The notes below the pieces were generated by a model that was not told where the DNA came from, searched no databases, and worked only from the letters and a program-made list of their open reading frames with translations. Position numbers and translations under genes: made by a program. A stretch of 64,000 nucleotides of DNA, taken from the NCBI RefSeq assembly GCF_001431405.1, contig NZ_LDJL01000011.1, positions 62,001-126,000 of the forward strand, written 5' to 3'. The DNA comes from Pseudoxanthomonas dokdonensis (lineage in GTDB: Bacteria; Pseudomonadota; Gammaproteobacteria; Xanthomonadales; Xanthomonadaceae). Positions 1-8,864 of this stretch are shown here, piece by piece; positions within the stretch are counted from its first letter, which is position 1; the number at the start of each line of letters is the position of its first letter.

Positions 1-648
1 CGCCTGCTGCGCGGCAATATCGGCCGTTCGCTGATCAAGACCTCGGCGGTGAAGCAGGAATTCCGCACCATCCTGGCGCCGGCGGTGGTGGTCGACGATC
101 CCCGCTCGCTCAACAAACTGCATGCCGCCGGCGCGCTGCCGCATGACTTCGTGGCCGTGGTCCGTTACCAGGGCCCGCGCGCCAACGGCATGCCCGAACT
201 GCACTCGCTGGCACCGCTGCTGGGCTTGCTGCAGAACCAGGGACGGCGAGTGGCGCTGGTCACCGATGGCCGTCTGTCCGGTGCCTCCGGCAAATTTCCC
301 GCCGCCATTCATGTCACTCCCGAGGCCGCGCGCGGTGGCCCGATTGGCAAGATCCGCGAAGGCGACATGATGTTCATGGACGCCGAAGCTGGAGTGCTGG
401 AAGTGCAGGTGGACGCCAGCGAATGGGCAGCCCGTGAACAGGCCGCCAATACCTCACCGGCGGGCCTGGACCTGGGCCGCAACCTGTTTGCCTTCAATCG
501 CGAGATGGTCAAGCCCGCCGATCAGGGCGCGCTGTCGATTTCCTGCGGCCCGCCCTGCCATGACGGCACCTGGGAATACGACGCCGAGTACGAACTTGGC
601 GACAGCGAGTGGGCCGCCGCCGCACCCCATGAAGCCAAGGACGCCTGA
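1..648 (+). CDS. edd: Phosphogluconate dehydratase, C-terminal part (gene cut by window edge)
   Basis: Edd dehydrates 6-phosphogluconate to 2-keto-3-deoxy-6-phosphogluconate in the cytoplasmic Entner-Doudoroff pathway. The reading frame is open from base 1, so the start lies outside the window; the first GTG at 49 is internal. The C-terminal domain of the IlvD/Edd family is clear: [20 protein letters not shown] and [11 protein letters not shown] form the conserved tail that closes over the active site near the Fe-S cluster. The gene stops 62 bases before eda on the same strand, so the two are probably co-transcribed. The alternative, dihydroxy-acid dehydratase, is disfavoured by the eda neighbour. 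Confidence 0.93.
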   Translation, partial: RLLRGNIGRSLIKTSAVKQEFRTILAPAVVVDDPRSLNKLHAAGALPHDFVAVVRYQGPRANGMPELHSLAPLLGLLQNQGRRVALVTDGRLSGASGKFPAAIHVTPEAARGGPIGKIREGDMMFMDAEAGVLEVQVDASEWAAREQAANTSPAGLDLGRNLFAFNREMVKPADQGALSISCGPPCHDGTWEYDAEYELGDSEWAAAAPHEAKDA

Positions 649-710
649 GCAGGCGCGGCTATCATCCCTCCTCCACGCGCCGGCAATGGCGCTTGCCACA
701 AGAGCCAGAC

Positions 711-1370
711 ATGAGCATCGACGTACACCAGCGCAAGGCCCAGCAACTTCTCAGCGCCGCCGGCATCCTGCCGGTGGTCACCGTGCACACCCTGGATCAG
801 GCGCGACAGGTGTCCGAGGCACTGCTGGCCGGTGGCCTGCCGGCAATCGAACTGACCCTGCGCACACCGGTGGCGATGCAGGCGCTGGCGATGCTGAAAA
901 AGGAACTACCTGACGTGGTGGTCGGTGCCGGCACCGTGCTCAGCGCCGAGCAGATGCAGCAGGCGATCGACGCCGGCGCCGATTTCCTGGTCACCCCGGG
1001 TACGCCACCGGCATTGGCCGACGCATTGGCCGAAGCGCCGATTCCAGTGGTGCCGGGCGGCGCGACACCAACCGAATTCATGGCCTTGATGGCGCGCGGC
1101 TTCCGCACCTGCAAACTGTTCCCGGCCAGCGCGGTCGGCGGACTGACCATGCTCAAGGGCCTGGCCGGTCCGCTCTCGGATCTGAAAATCTGCCCGACCG
1201 GTGGCATCAGCGAAAGCAATGCCGCCGAATTCCTGTCGCAACCCAACGTGCTGTGCATCGGTGGTTCGTGGATGGTGCCGGGCAACTGGATTGAAAGCGG
1301 CGACTGGGACAAGGTCCGCGAAAGCTCGGCCAAGGCTGCAAGCATCGTGGCGTCGGTGCGCGCGGGCTGA
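711..1370 (+). CDS. eda: 2-dehydro-3-deoxy-phosphogluconate (KDPG) aldolase
   Basis: Eda splits KDPG into pyruvate and glyceraldehyde 3-phosphate, the last Entner-Doudoroff step. The 219-residue product matches the family's usual length. The Schiff-base lysine is in TCKLFPASAVGG, the catalytic glutamate is in IELTLRTP, and the glycine-rich phosphate loop is GGISESNAAEF. ATG 711 is chosen because the family begins with a short helix such as IDVHQRKAQQLL; the frame is open back to a TTG at 693. It follows edd directly and ends in a REP-rich spacer facing a leftward gene. Confidence 0.95.
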   Translation: MSIDVHQRKAQQLLSAAGILPVVTVHTLDQARQVSEALLAGGLPAIELTLRTPVAMQALAMLKKELPDVVVGAGTVLSAEQMQQAIDAGADFLVTPGTPPALADALAEAPIPVVPGGATPTEFMALMARGFRTCKLFPASAVGGLTMLKGLAGPLSDLKICPTGGISESNAAEFLSQPNVLCIGGSWMVPGNWIESGDWDKVRESSAKAASIVASVRAG

Positions 1371-1416
1371 GGCCACGTCGCGCGGTGTAGCCGTTCGAGC
1401 CTCGTGTAAGACCGGC

Positions 1417-1582
1417 AGCGGAGCGAGCTCCGCTCTACAAGTAGGTGATGGCTATACAGCGCAGCGAGCTGCGCTCTACGTCAGAGATTTGTACGTAGAG
1501 CGCAGCTTGCTGCGCTGGAACATACAACACGTGACAGGACACGGACGATGGACCAGGAGCAGCGGAGCGAGCTCCGCTCTAC
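1417..1582. repeat. Cluster of four GTAG-headed palindromic REPs (SMAG-like)
   Basis: Four 22-bp elements lie at 1417-1438 (minus), 1458-1479 (minus), 1495-1516 (plus) and 1561-1582 (minus). Each starts with GTAGAGCG on its own strand and folds into a stem around a 4-6 base loop. Two stem versions occur, GCGGAGC/GCTCCGC and GCGCAGC/GCTGCGC, which differ by a compensated base pair. The head and size match the SMAG REPs described in Stenotrophomonas. The cluster fills the gap between the convergent eda and peptidase genes, where it could stabilise mRNA 3' ends. Confidence 0.9.
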
Positions 1583-1588
1583 GGCCAA

Positions 1589-2506
1589 TCAACTGAGGGC
1601 GAAATCGAGTGCCGCGCAGACCGCCGCCACCTGTGCGTCATTGCACTGCTGCGGCGTCGCCCGCGGACTGTCCGGATAGACCTCGGTGGTGGTGGTGAAG
1701 CGTGCATCGGTGACGCCCGCGCACAAGCCAAGCTGTTTGACCGGATAGTTGATCACGCCATGGCCGACCACCGCTGATCCGATGATCTCGCCACGCGCGT
1801 CGGCCGGCGCGATATGGGTGACCTTTTCGACTGCGGCGATGACCGCCTGCTGGAACGCCGGCTGCGGATTCCCGCTGTCGCCGACCAGATAGAAACCATC
1901 GGGGATTTCACCGGGCTCGTACGGCTTGCCATCGCGCGCCGCCAGCGCCGGCCGGAATTCGCTTTCGTCGCTGTCGGTGGTTTCGTGCAGATCGATGTGC
2001 AACAGCACCTGGCCGGCATACGGTGCGACCAGATCCAGCAGCGCCGCCGATTCCCCAGCCGGACTGTCGGCATGGAACGAGCGATTGGGATCAATCGCAT
2101 CCGGATTCCAGCGATGGATGCGCTCGTAAGCCCACGGACTGATGCACGGCGCGACCAGCAGATTGACCCGACCAGCGTAATCCTGAGCACGTTGCTCGAG
2201 AAACTGCAGCGCGCCGTGCACGCCACTGGTTTCGTAGCCGTGCACGCCGCCAGTGACCAGTGCCACCGGCAGATCCGGCTGCCAGGGCTGGCTCTTGAAT
2301 GCATACAGCGGGAATTGCTGGTCGCCGTAATCGAGCTGGCCGTACTGGATTACCTCGAATCGCGGCCGCAGGCGTTCGACCACGCTCAGCACGTCATCGG
2401 CATAGCTGCGTTGCCGGCGCTGCCGTGCCAACCATTGCGCGCGTTCCGCGGCGCCCCAGGCCACGCCGGGGGTACCCACAGGATAGGCGGTGGTGGATGC
2501 GGTCAT
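1589..2506 (-). CDS. M14-family zinc carboxypeptidase-like protein
   Basis: This is a 305-residue protein of the M14 / succinylglutamate desuccinylase-like metallopeptidase group. Likely zinc ligands are His and Glu in TGGVHGYETSGVHG and a later His in LLHIDLHETTD; NPDAIDPNRSFH fits the substrate-binding arginine region. A glutamate in TTTTEVYPDSP near the C-terminus is a candidate catalytic base. ATG 2506 is preferred to an upstream start at 2623 whose extra residues look like read-through. There is no signal peptide, so it is probably cytoplasmic. It lies 61 bases downstream of the glycosidase gene and may be the last gene of the sugar locus. The substrate is unknown. Confidence 0.8.
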   Translation of the reverse strand: MTASTTAYPVGTPGVAWGAAERAQWLARQRRQRSYADDVLSVVERLRPRFEVIQYGQLDYGDQQFPLYAFKSQPWQPDLPVALVTGGVHGYETSGVHGALQFLEQRAQDYAGRVNLLVAPCISPWAYERIHRWNPDAIDPNRSFHADSPAGESAALLDLVAPYAGQVLLHIDLHETTDSDESEFRPALAARDGKPYEPGEIPDGFYLVGDSGNPQPAFQQAVIAAVEKVTHIAPADARGEIIGSAVVGHGVINYPVKQLGLCAGVTDARFTTTTEVYPDSPRATPQQCNDAQVAAVCAALDFALS

Positions 2507-2567
2507 GTCGGGGCCTCGCTTGCGGAAAGACCGCGATCTTAACAAGCGGCCTGCACGCGGTCGAAGT

Positions 2568-5500
2568 TCAGGGCTGCAGCTGCACGCTGACCTCGGCCGG
2601 CAGCGCGTGGATGCGCAGCTCACCTTCCTGCCACTGCGCCGGTTTGCCGTTGACCAGGGTACGGCCGTCGGCCGGAGTCCCTGCCAGCGGCCAGGGCAGC
2701 ACCAGTCCGCCCGCCGGCAGTGTCATGCCCTCTTCCACCCGCAGCTGCAACTGCCGCGCGTCGGCCTGCAATGCATAGTCCAATCGGCCGTAAGGGGTGC
2801 GCAGTCCGCTGATCGCCACCCCGCCTGCGCTGCTGATCCAGTCAGCCGGCACGCCCGCGGCCAGTACGATGCTGTCGTCGACCTCGCGCACATAGGCAAA
2901 CATGTCCAATGCAGCGCGGACAAAATCCGATGCCACCCAGGCGTGCGGCAGGTCGCCGAGGAAGAACGGTGTGCGCGGCGTCCGCGACACCACTTCGCCC
3001 CACTGGTTCCACGCTGCCGGCGCCCGGTCCTTGAAGAAGAAATCAACCGCCTGCCCTGCCCGCTCGCGCCAGCCCAGGCGCACGAACGCCGACACATTGC
3101 GCCATTCGTACGGGGTGTAGTCCTTCCACTCGCGCTGGCCATCGCGGCGTTGCTGGAACTGCTGCCAGTAGCGTTCGAAGGTGTTGTTGAGCAATTGCGC
3201 CGGCAGCCGGCCCTGCTCGCCACCGGGTGCCAGCGCAATCGTGGTCGAGGTGGCATCGAAATCGCCCAACTCCGCGGCGCCGGGCAGATAATCGATGCCG
3301 TGCTGGCTGGCCGCCGCCCGCAGCGATGCATCGAGGTCATCGCGGAACTGATCCCGCGAAGCCGCCATGACCTGTGCTTGCTCGGGTTTGCCCAGCCATT
3401 GCGCGATGTCGACCGCGTCCTTGTAGCCACGCAGGGCCCAGAAGTTGTCCCAGTACGAATGCATCGGCTTGGCCGAATAGCCTTCATGGCTGATCGATAC
3501 CGGCATCATCCCGTAGAAAGCCGGATTGCGGGCGCGGTTCTGCTCGGTGCGTTCGCTCAGCCGCAGCGATTCCATGTAGTCGTAAGCGGCGCGCACATGC
3601 GGCCACATCCGCTGCAGGAACGCCCGGTCACCGCTGTAACGGTAGTACTCGGCGATGTTGAAGATCAACTCGCCATGGCTGTCGTTTTCCGGCACCGGGT
3701 CACTGCCACGCTGATCGACGCAGCAGGGGACCATGCCGTCGTCGAACTGATAAGGCGCATACCAGTCCAGATAATCCTTGACCACTTCGCTGCGGCCCAT
3801 CCGCAGCAACCCTTCGGAAATCATCGCGCCGTCGCGTATCCAGCTGCGCGAATAGGAACGGGTACCCGGTTGCAGGCGTGGACCGACCCGCGAAATCAAC
3901 ATGTGCGCGGTCGCGGTGCGCACGGTATCGGCAAATGCCTGGCCCTGCGCCGGCACGCGCATCCGTACCTGATCCAGTTTGTCGCGCCACTGCCTGGCCA
4001 CGCGTTCCTGCGCCGCCGCTGCATCAAACGTGGCCGGTGGCTGCCAGTCACCGGTCTGCGGCACGACCAGGGTCACCTCGCGACTCTGCCCCGGCGCCAG
4101 CGTGCCGTTGTACAGCCAGGCGGCGGAGGCCAGACCGGTGGCATCGTTGATCCCGCTCTGTCTGGGAATGTCGCCGTCGGCCAGATGCTGGACTGCCATG
4201 CCGGCGTCGAACGAACTGGCGAAACCCTGATCACTGGCCGGATAGCAGTACAGCCTGGCCTGGCCGTTGACTGTCGCGCTCTGTTCGCCCATTTGCAGTT
4301 GTTCGATGCGGCTGACACCGCCAATGGTGTTGAGGAACTGGCTGGGCGGATTGACCTGCAGCGGTCGCAGCGCCAGCGCCAGTTGCAGCTGACGCGCGGT
4401 GCTGCCGGTATTGCTCAGCCGGTAGCGCGCCACCAGTTGTGCGTTGTCGGCCGTGCCCTGCACGAAGCTGGTGACCTGCAACGCCAGATCATTTTCCAGC
4501 CACTGCACCGAGGGTATCGGCAGATAACCATCCAGCAGCGATTGGCGGGTCTTGACCCCGGCCCAGTCGATCAGGCGGCCATCACTGAGCACGAACGGTT
4601 CGATGCTGAAACCACCCTTGCCGACTTCAATTGCGCCGTCCTCGCCGATCAGCCCCTGCTCATGGCCACCATCGAGGCCGACGATGGTCCAGTACGGTTG
4701 TTCGCCGCTGAAACCGCGCGGGTACCAGCCCTTCGGCGCATCGGCGGCCACCGCCTTGATGAAATCATTGGGATGCGCGCTGAATGCCAGCGGCTGCACC
4801 TGCAGCTCGGCCAGACCCAGCGCAGGCTGCGGGCCATCGATCGCATCCAGACGGATGTAGCGCGCTTCGGATTCCGGCAGGGCGATGTAGTCCTTGCCGC
4901 CGTTGCCATCGACCACGGTCCGCACATCCAGCCAGTGCTCCCCGTCCAGCGATGTCTGCAGCAGGTAATCCGAGGCCCACTGGCCGCGCGCCCAGCTCAA
5001 CACCAGCCCACCAAATTCGCGCGGCTTGCCCAGGTCCAGGGTCAGCTGCGGATTCGGGGTGGCAGCGAAATCGGCATACCAGGCCGTGTCCTGATCACCG
5101 TCGACCGCATTGGCCGCCACGAACGTCGCCAGTTGCCCGCTGGCACTGGCCACCCCGGTCAATGGGCTGTTGTCCTGCGGCGGCAACGCCGTCAGCGTCA
5201 ACTGGTCGAAACAGACGCTGCCCTTGCCGCCGGTCTGGTTGTAGATGGTGAACTCGAGTTTGGCGCTGCGACGCAGGGTCCGTTCCGGATCCGGGCCCCA
5301 GGCCTTGTCGATGTGGCGCTGCTTGTAGCGCACCGGGGTCCAGCCGGGCGGGAAATCGTAGTGCGGCCGGTTGACCCACCAGACGTTGTCGCCACTGGCA
5401 TCGGCCAGCTTGAACTGCAGATCGTTGCCCGCTGGCGCGCCCTGCAGCTGGAATTCGAAGGCGTAGTTGTCCGGATATTCCAGCGCAAGATCGCGTTGCA

Positions 5501-5726
5501 GACCGGCGTAACCGGACACTCCGTTGAAGTTGTAATCCAGGCAGATCGCGTTGCCCTTGACGCCCTCGATCTGTCGCAGCGAGCCGCTGACCTGGTTGGA
5601 GGTGACCACGCGCCACGGGCCGGTGTCTTCGAAACCATCCAGCAGCCGCACCGGCTGTGCCGCGATGGCCGCGGTGGAGGTCGCCAGCAACGGCAGGACC
5701 AGGACAACAACGATGCGTTTCAACAT
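2568..5726 (-). CDS. Secreted multidomain six-hairpin glycosidase-like protein with F5/8 type C domain
   Basis: This 1052-residue protein has a signal peptide (about residues 1-22, ending TAAIAA). Next comes a beta-rich carbohydrate-binding-like domain (about 25-180), then an F5/8 type C (discoidin) domain at about 190-310 with NAVDGDQDTAWYADF and EARYIRLDAI. A further beta-sandwich runs to about 590, followed by a C-terminal alpha/alpha toroid with RSWIRDGAMISEGLL, DDGMVPCCVDQ and NDSHGELIFNIAEYY. The toroid resembles six-hairpin glycosidases (GH15/GH63-like); acidic residues near SWIRDG and NDSHGE are candidate catalytic sites. I cannot name its GH family. It follows the importer permeases by 62 bases, so it probably trims imported or surface-bound glucan in the periplasm. 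Confidence 0.75.
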   Translation of the reverse strand: MLKRIVVVLVLPLLATSTAAIAAQPVRLLDGFEDTGPWRVVTSNQVSGSLRQIEGVKGNAICLDYNFNGVSGYAGLQRDLALEYPDNYAFEFQLQGAPAGNDLQFKLADASGDNVWWVNRPHYDFPPGWTPVRYKQRHIDKAWGPDPERTLRRSAKLEFTIYNQTGGKGSVCFDQLTLTALPPQDNSPLTGVASASGQLATFVAANAVDGDQDTAWYADFAATPNPQLTLDLGKPREFGGLVLSWARGQWASDYLLQTSLDGEHWLDVRTVVDGNGGKDYIALPESEARYIRLDAIDGPQPALGLAELQVQPLAFSAHPNDFIKAVAADAPKGWYPRGFSGEQPYWTIVGLDGGHEQGLIGEDGAIEVGKGGFSIEPFVLSDGRLIDWAGVKTRQSLLDGYLPIPSVQWLENDLALQVTSFVQGTADNAQLVARYRLSNTGSTARQLQLALALRPLQVNPPSQFLNTIGGVSRIEQLQMGEQSATVNGQARLYCYPASDQGFASSFDAGMAVQHLADGDIPRQSGINDATGLASAAWLYNGTLAPGQSREVTLVVPQTGDWQPPATFDAAAAQERVARQWRDKLDQVRMRVPAQGQAFADTVRTATAHMLISRVGPRLQPGTRSYSRSWIRDGAMISEGLLRMGRSEVVKDYLDWYAPYQFDDGMVPCCVDQRGSDPVPENDSHGELIFNIAEYYRYSGDRAFLQRMWPHVRAAYDYMESLRLSERTEQNRARNPAFYGMMPVSISHEGYSAKPMHSYWDNFWALRGYKDAVDIAQWLGKPEQAQVMAASRDQFRDDLDASLRAAASQHGIDYLPGAAELGDFDATSTTIALAPGGEQGRLPAQLLNNTFERYWQQFQQRRDGQREWKDYTPYEWRNVSAFVRLGWRERAGQAVDFFFKDRAPAAWNQWGEVVSRTPRTPFFLGDLPHAWVASDFVRAALDMFAYVREVDDSIVLAAGVPADWISSAGGVAISGLRTPYGRLDYALQADARQLQLRVEEGMTLPAGGLVLPWPLAGTPADGRTLVNGKPAQWQEGELRIHALPAEVSVQLQP

Positions 5727-5788
5727 GCAACACCTGCAAAGTAATGGATTCGTTCAGGCCGGCAGCGGTCATGCACGATGCTGCCGCT

Positions 5789-6610
5789 TCACCCTTTCAC
5801 GCTACCGAGCAGCAGGCCCTGGATGTAGTAACGCTGCAACAGCAGGAACAGCAGCAGTACCGGCAGCACGGTCACCACCGACCCGGCCATCATCAACTCG
5901 TAGTCCATGACGTGCTCGCGCGACAGCGATGCCAGCGCCACCGGCAGGGTCTGCAGGCTGTCGTCGCTCAGCACGATCAACGGCCACATGAAGTCGTTCC
6001 AGGCGCCGAGGAAGCTGAAGATAGCCAGCGTCACCAGAATCGGCTTCAGCCCGGGCAATACGATCTGGAAGAAGATCCGCAACTCGCCGGCTCCATCGAT
6101 GCGGGCGGCCTCCAGCAGTTCGTCTGGGATCGAACGCGCGTACTGACGGACCAGGAAGATGCCGAAAATCGCCGCCATGCCCGGCACGATGGCGCCGGCA
6201 TAGGTGTTGACCAGCCCCAGCTGCTTGAGCAGCAGGAACAACGGCATCATCGCCACCTGTGAGGGAATCACCAGTGCCGCCAGCAAGGCTCGGAAGGTGG
6301 CATCGCGGCCCTTGAAACGCAGCTTGGCGAATGCATAGCCGGCCATGGTGTTGAACAGCAGCGACAGCAGCATCACGCAGCTTGCGATCAGGAAGCTGTT
6401 GAACAGATACCGGCCCATCCCGGCGCGCATGAACAGCTCGCGGTAATTGTCCAGCGTCGGCGCCGATGGCAGCAGCGGTGGCGGAAAATGTCCGGCTTCA
6501 CCGGTATGCATGAACGACACCGACAACATCCACAACAACGGCCCCAGGCTGAGCACCGCCAGCAGCACCAGCAGACCATTGACCACCCAGCTGGCAAGCG
6601 GAGTTTTCAT
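5789..6610 (-). CDS. Sugar ABC transporter permease, MalG/UgpE type
   Basis: This 273-residue inner-membrane protein has six predicted membrane segments. The cytoplasmic EAA loop, EAARIDGAGELRIFFQIVLP, contacts the ATPase. The ending LLLQRYYIQGLLLGSVKG is typical of MalG-type permeases of the CUT1 family. The start at 6610 overlaps the stop of the preceding permease (ATGA), a sign of coupled translation; the longer frame upstream is unlikely. With its partner it forms the channel of an oligosaccharide importer. No ATPase gene is present, so a shared MsmK/UgpC-like ATPase elsewhere is expected. Confidence 0.92.
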   Translation of the reverse strand: MKTPLASWVVNGLLVLLAVLSLGPLLWMLSVSFMHTGEAGHFPPPLLPSAPTLDNYRELFMRAGMGRYLFNSFLIASCVMLLSLLFNTMAGYAFAKLRFKGRDATFRALLAALVIPSQVAMMPLFLLLKQLGLVNTYAGAIVPGMAAIFGIFLVRQYARSIPDELLEAARIDGAGELRIFFQIVLPGLKPILVTLAIFSFLGAWNDFMWPLIVLSDDSLQTLPVALASLSREHVMDYELMMAGSVVTVLPVLLLFLLLQRYYIQGLLLGSVKG

Positions 6611-7509
6611 TCCACCCCCTTGCGCCGCGCAAACCACAGCAGGCCACTGGTTACCGCCGTCATCAAGACGAACAGCAGGAAGGCCACCGCCGAGGCATTG
6701 CCCAGGTTCCACCACTTGAAGCCTTCTTCATACATCAGGTACAGCACGCTCTTGGTGCTCTCCAGCGGGCCACCCTGGGTCATCACGTACGGCTCGGCAA
6801 ACAGCTGGAAATAGCCGGCCATGGTCAGGATGCCAACCAGCAGCAACACCGGCCCCAGCATCGGCAAGGTGATGTGGCGGAACTGCGCCCAGCGCGAGGC
6901 GCCATCGATGCGCGCGGCTTCATACAGATCTTCGGGGATACTCTGCAGCCCGGCCAGGAAGATGATCATGTTGTAGCCGAAGTTCTTCCATACCGCGAAC
7001 AGGATGATGGTCGGCATCGCCCAGTGCGGGTCGCCGAGCCAGTCGATCGGATCGATGCCGACCGCCGACAGCCCCCAGTTGATCAAACCGTAGCGGGTGT
7101 GGAACAGGTAACGCCAGATCACCGCCACCGCCACCACCGTGGTCACCACCGGGGCAAAGAACGCGGTGCGGAAGAAGCCCTTGAAGCGGCCCAGCTTGGA
7201 GTTCAGCAGCAGCGCCGCACCCAGCGACAGCAGCACCGACAGCGGCACCCCGACCACGACGAAGTAAAGCGTGTTGCCGAGCGTCTTCCAGAACAGCGGA
7301 TTGCCGAGCAGGTTGAGGTAATTCTGCAGACCGATGAAGCGCAGGTTGCCGATATCGGCCAGTGCATAGATGTCGAAGTCGGTGATGCTCAGGGCCAGCG
7401 CCGCCAGCACCGGCAGGCCGAAGAACAACAGGATCACGGTCAGCGCCGGTGCGGCAAACAACCAGCCGGCCAGGCCAGTACCCGCGGGCATTTTCAGCGC
7501 CCTGCTCAT
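6607..7509 (-). CDS. Sugar ABC transporter permease, MalF/UgpA type
   Basis: This 300-residue permease has about six membrane helices. The EAA loop is EAARIDGASRWAQFRHITLP, and FAEPYVMTQGGPLESTKSV is characteristic of UgpA/MsmF-type CUT1 permeases. Its start overlaps the stop of the binding-protein gene by four bases and its stop overlaps the start of the second permease by four. The three importer genes therefore form one translationally coupled block. The substrate is inferred from the neighbouring glucanase to be a glucan oligosaccharide. Confidence 0.93.
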   Translation of the reverse strand: MSRALKMPAGTGLAGWLFAAPALTVILLFFGLPVLAALALSITDFDIYALADIGNLRFIGLQNYLNLLGNPLFWKTLGNTLYFVVVGVPLSVLLSLGAALLLNSKLGRFKGFFRTAFFAPVVTTVVAVAVIWRYLFHTRYGLINWGLSAVGIDPIDWLGDPHWAMPTIILFAVWKNFGYNMIIFLAGLQSIPEDLYEAARIDGASRWAQFRHITLPMLGPVLLLVGILTMAGYFQLFAEPYVMTQGGPLESTKSVLYLMYEEGFKWWNLGNASAVAFLLFVLMTAVTSGLLWFARRKGVE

Positions 7510-8864
7510 TGCCTGGCCCCCTCGCCAGCGGCAGCAGGTGTGGCGGTCTCATGATCCAGCATCCAGCGGCGTTTCTCCAGGATCCGGTCAGCGCGGCGGT
7601 CGAGCTCCTCGGCGGCCTGAGCCACGCTCAGCCGATCATTGGCGACCTGTTCGGCGACCAGCTTCACTTCACTGGCAATCCGCTCCCATTCCGGCACCTT
7701 GGGTGTCGGAATCGCCCGTTCCAGTTGATCCCGGAACGCCGCCGCGTAGCGATCATTGGCCAGACTGACATCGCCCCACGGCGAGCGCCGCGGCGGCAGG
7801 TTGCCAGTCAATGCATGCAGCTTGATTTCGGCTTCGGGCGAGGACAGGTAACGGATCAGCTTCCACGCCGCCTGCTTGCGTGGCGACTGGCGGAAGATGA
7901 CGAAGCTGGTGCCGTTGGCCAACGACGCACCCGGTCCATCCGGGCCGGGCAACGGCATCGTCATCCAGTCGCCCTGCTGGTCGGCTGGCAGGCGCTCCTT
8001 GAACTTGCTGATGTTCCAGGGACCGGAGACGTAGTACGCATACAGGCCGTGGCCAAACTCATCCCAGACATTGGAAATCTGGTTGTTGGTCAGCACCGGT
8101 GCCCACTTGCGCTCGAACATCTCGCGGTAGAACGCCAACGCCCGCTTGAAGCTGTCGCTGCGGAAGTTGCCGTAGCGGCCGCCGTCACGCAGCATCGGCT
8201 CCGGCTGCTGCAGCGCAAGACTCAGTAGTTGTTCGTACTCGTTCAACGGCAGCAGGATCGCGTAACGATCCGGCCCGACCTGCTGCTTGACCTTGGCCAT
8301 TGCCTCTCGCCATTGCTCCCAATCGACCGGCACTTTGTCGATGCCGGCCTCGGCCAGTAAATCGGTGCGATAGAACGGCAGCCGGGTTTCCACATACCAC
8401 GGCACCGCATATACCTGACCGTTGACCACGCCACTGTCCCAGACCCCGGGAAAGAAATCCGGCTGGTTGAAATCAGCGGCCGAGGCGACATAATCATCCA
8501 GCGGCTGCAAGGCACCCAGCGCCTCGAACTCGGCGATCCAGGTATTGCCCAGCGGCACAACGTCGGGCAGCGCATCGCCGGCAAAGGCGGTCAGCAGCTT
8601 CTCGTGCGCGGACAACCAGGGCAGTGGCTGCAGGTCGACACTGATGTCCGGGTTCTGGCGTTCGAATTCGGGGATCAGCTGCGCCACCACCTCGGCTTCG
8701 TATCCCATCACCCAGAAGGTGACCACTTGTCGCTGGCCATTGCTGTCGCCACAGGCGGCCAGTACCGCCATCAACAGCAGTGCCATCAGTGCCAGCCGCA
8801 GCTGGCGTCCGCGCCTGGGAACAGTGGAACATGCCAGGCCGGCCAGGGTCGGCTCAGTCTTCAC
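7506..8864 (-). CDS. Sugar ABC transporter substrate-binding lipoprotein
   Basis: This 452-residue family 1 solute-binding protein has a lipoprotein signal ending LLLMAVLAAC (lipobox LAAC), so it is anchored in a membrane. The mature part shows the usual fold: VTFWVMGYEAEVVAQLIPEF at the N-terminus, GDALPDVVPLGNTWIAEF and VYAVPWYVETRLPFYR in the ligand cleft, and a C-terminal helical part (WERIASEVKLVAEQV). The GTG start at 8864 overlaps the stop of the glucanase gene (GTGA). An alternative start near the hydrophobic segment would still keep the lipobox. Membrane anchoring of a binding protein is less usual in Gram-negative bacteria than a free periplasmic form. Confidence 0.9.
   Translation of the reverse strand: MKTEPTLAGLACSTVPRRGRQLRLALMALLLMAVLAACGDSNGQRQVVTFWVMGYEAEVVAQLIPEFERQNPDISVDLQPLPWLSAHEKLLTAFAGDALPDVVPLGNTWIAEFEALGALQPLDDYVASAADFNQPDFFPGVWDSGVVNGQVYAVPWYVETRLPFYRTDLLAEAGIDKVPVDWEQWREAMAKVKQQVGPDRYAILLPLNEYEQLLSLALQQPEPMLRDGGRYGNFRSDSFKRALAFYREMFERKWAPVLTNNQISNVWDEFGHGLYAYYVSGPWNISKFKERLPADQQGDWMTMPLPGPDGPGASLANGTSFVIFRQSPRKQAAWKLIRYLSSPEAEIKLHALTGNLPPRRSPWGDVSLANDRYAAAFRDQLERAIPTPKVPEWERIASEVKLVAEQVANDRLSVAQAAEELDRRADRILEKRRWMLDHETATPAAAGEGARQ

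Noticed and set aside
2490-5744. A plus-strand open frame of 1084 codons
   Set aside because: It is antisense to the glycosidase gene, with a His/Arg/Gln/Ala-rich translation typical of the complement of high-GC genes and no recognisable domain.
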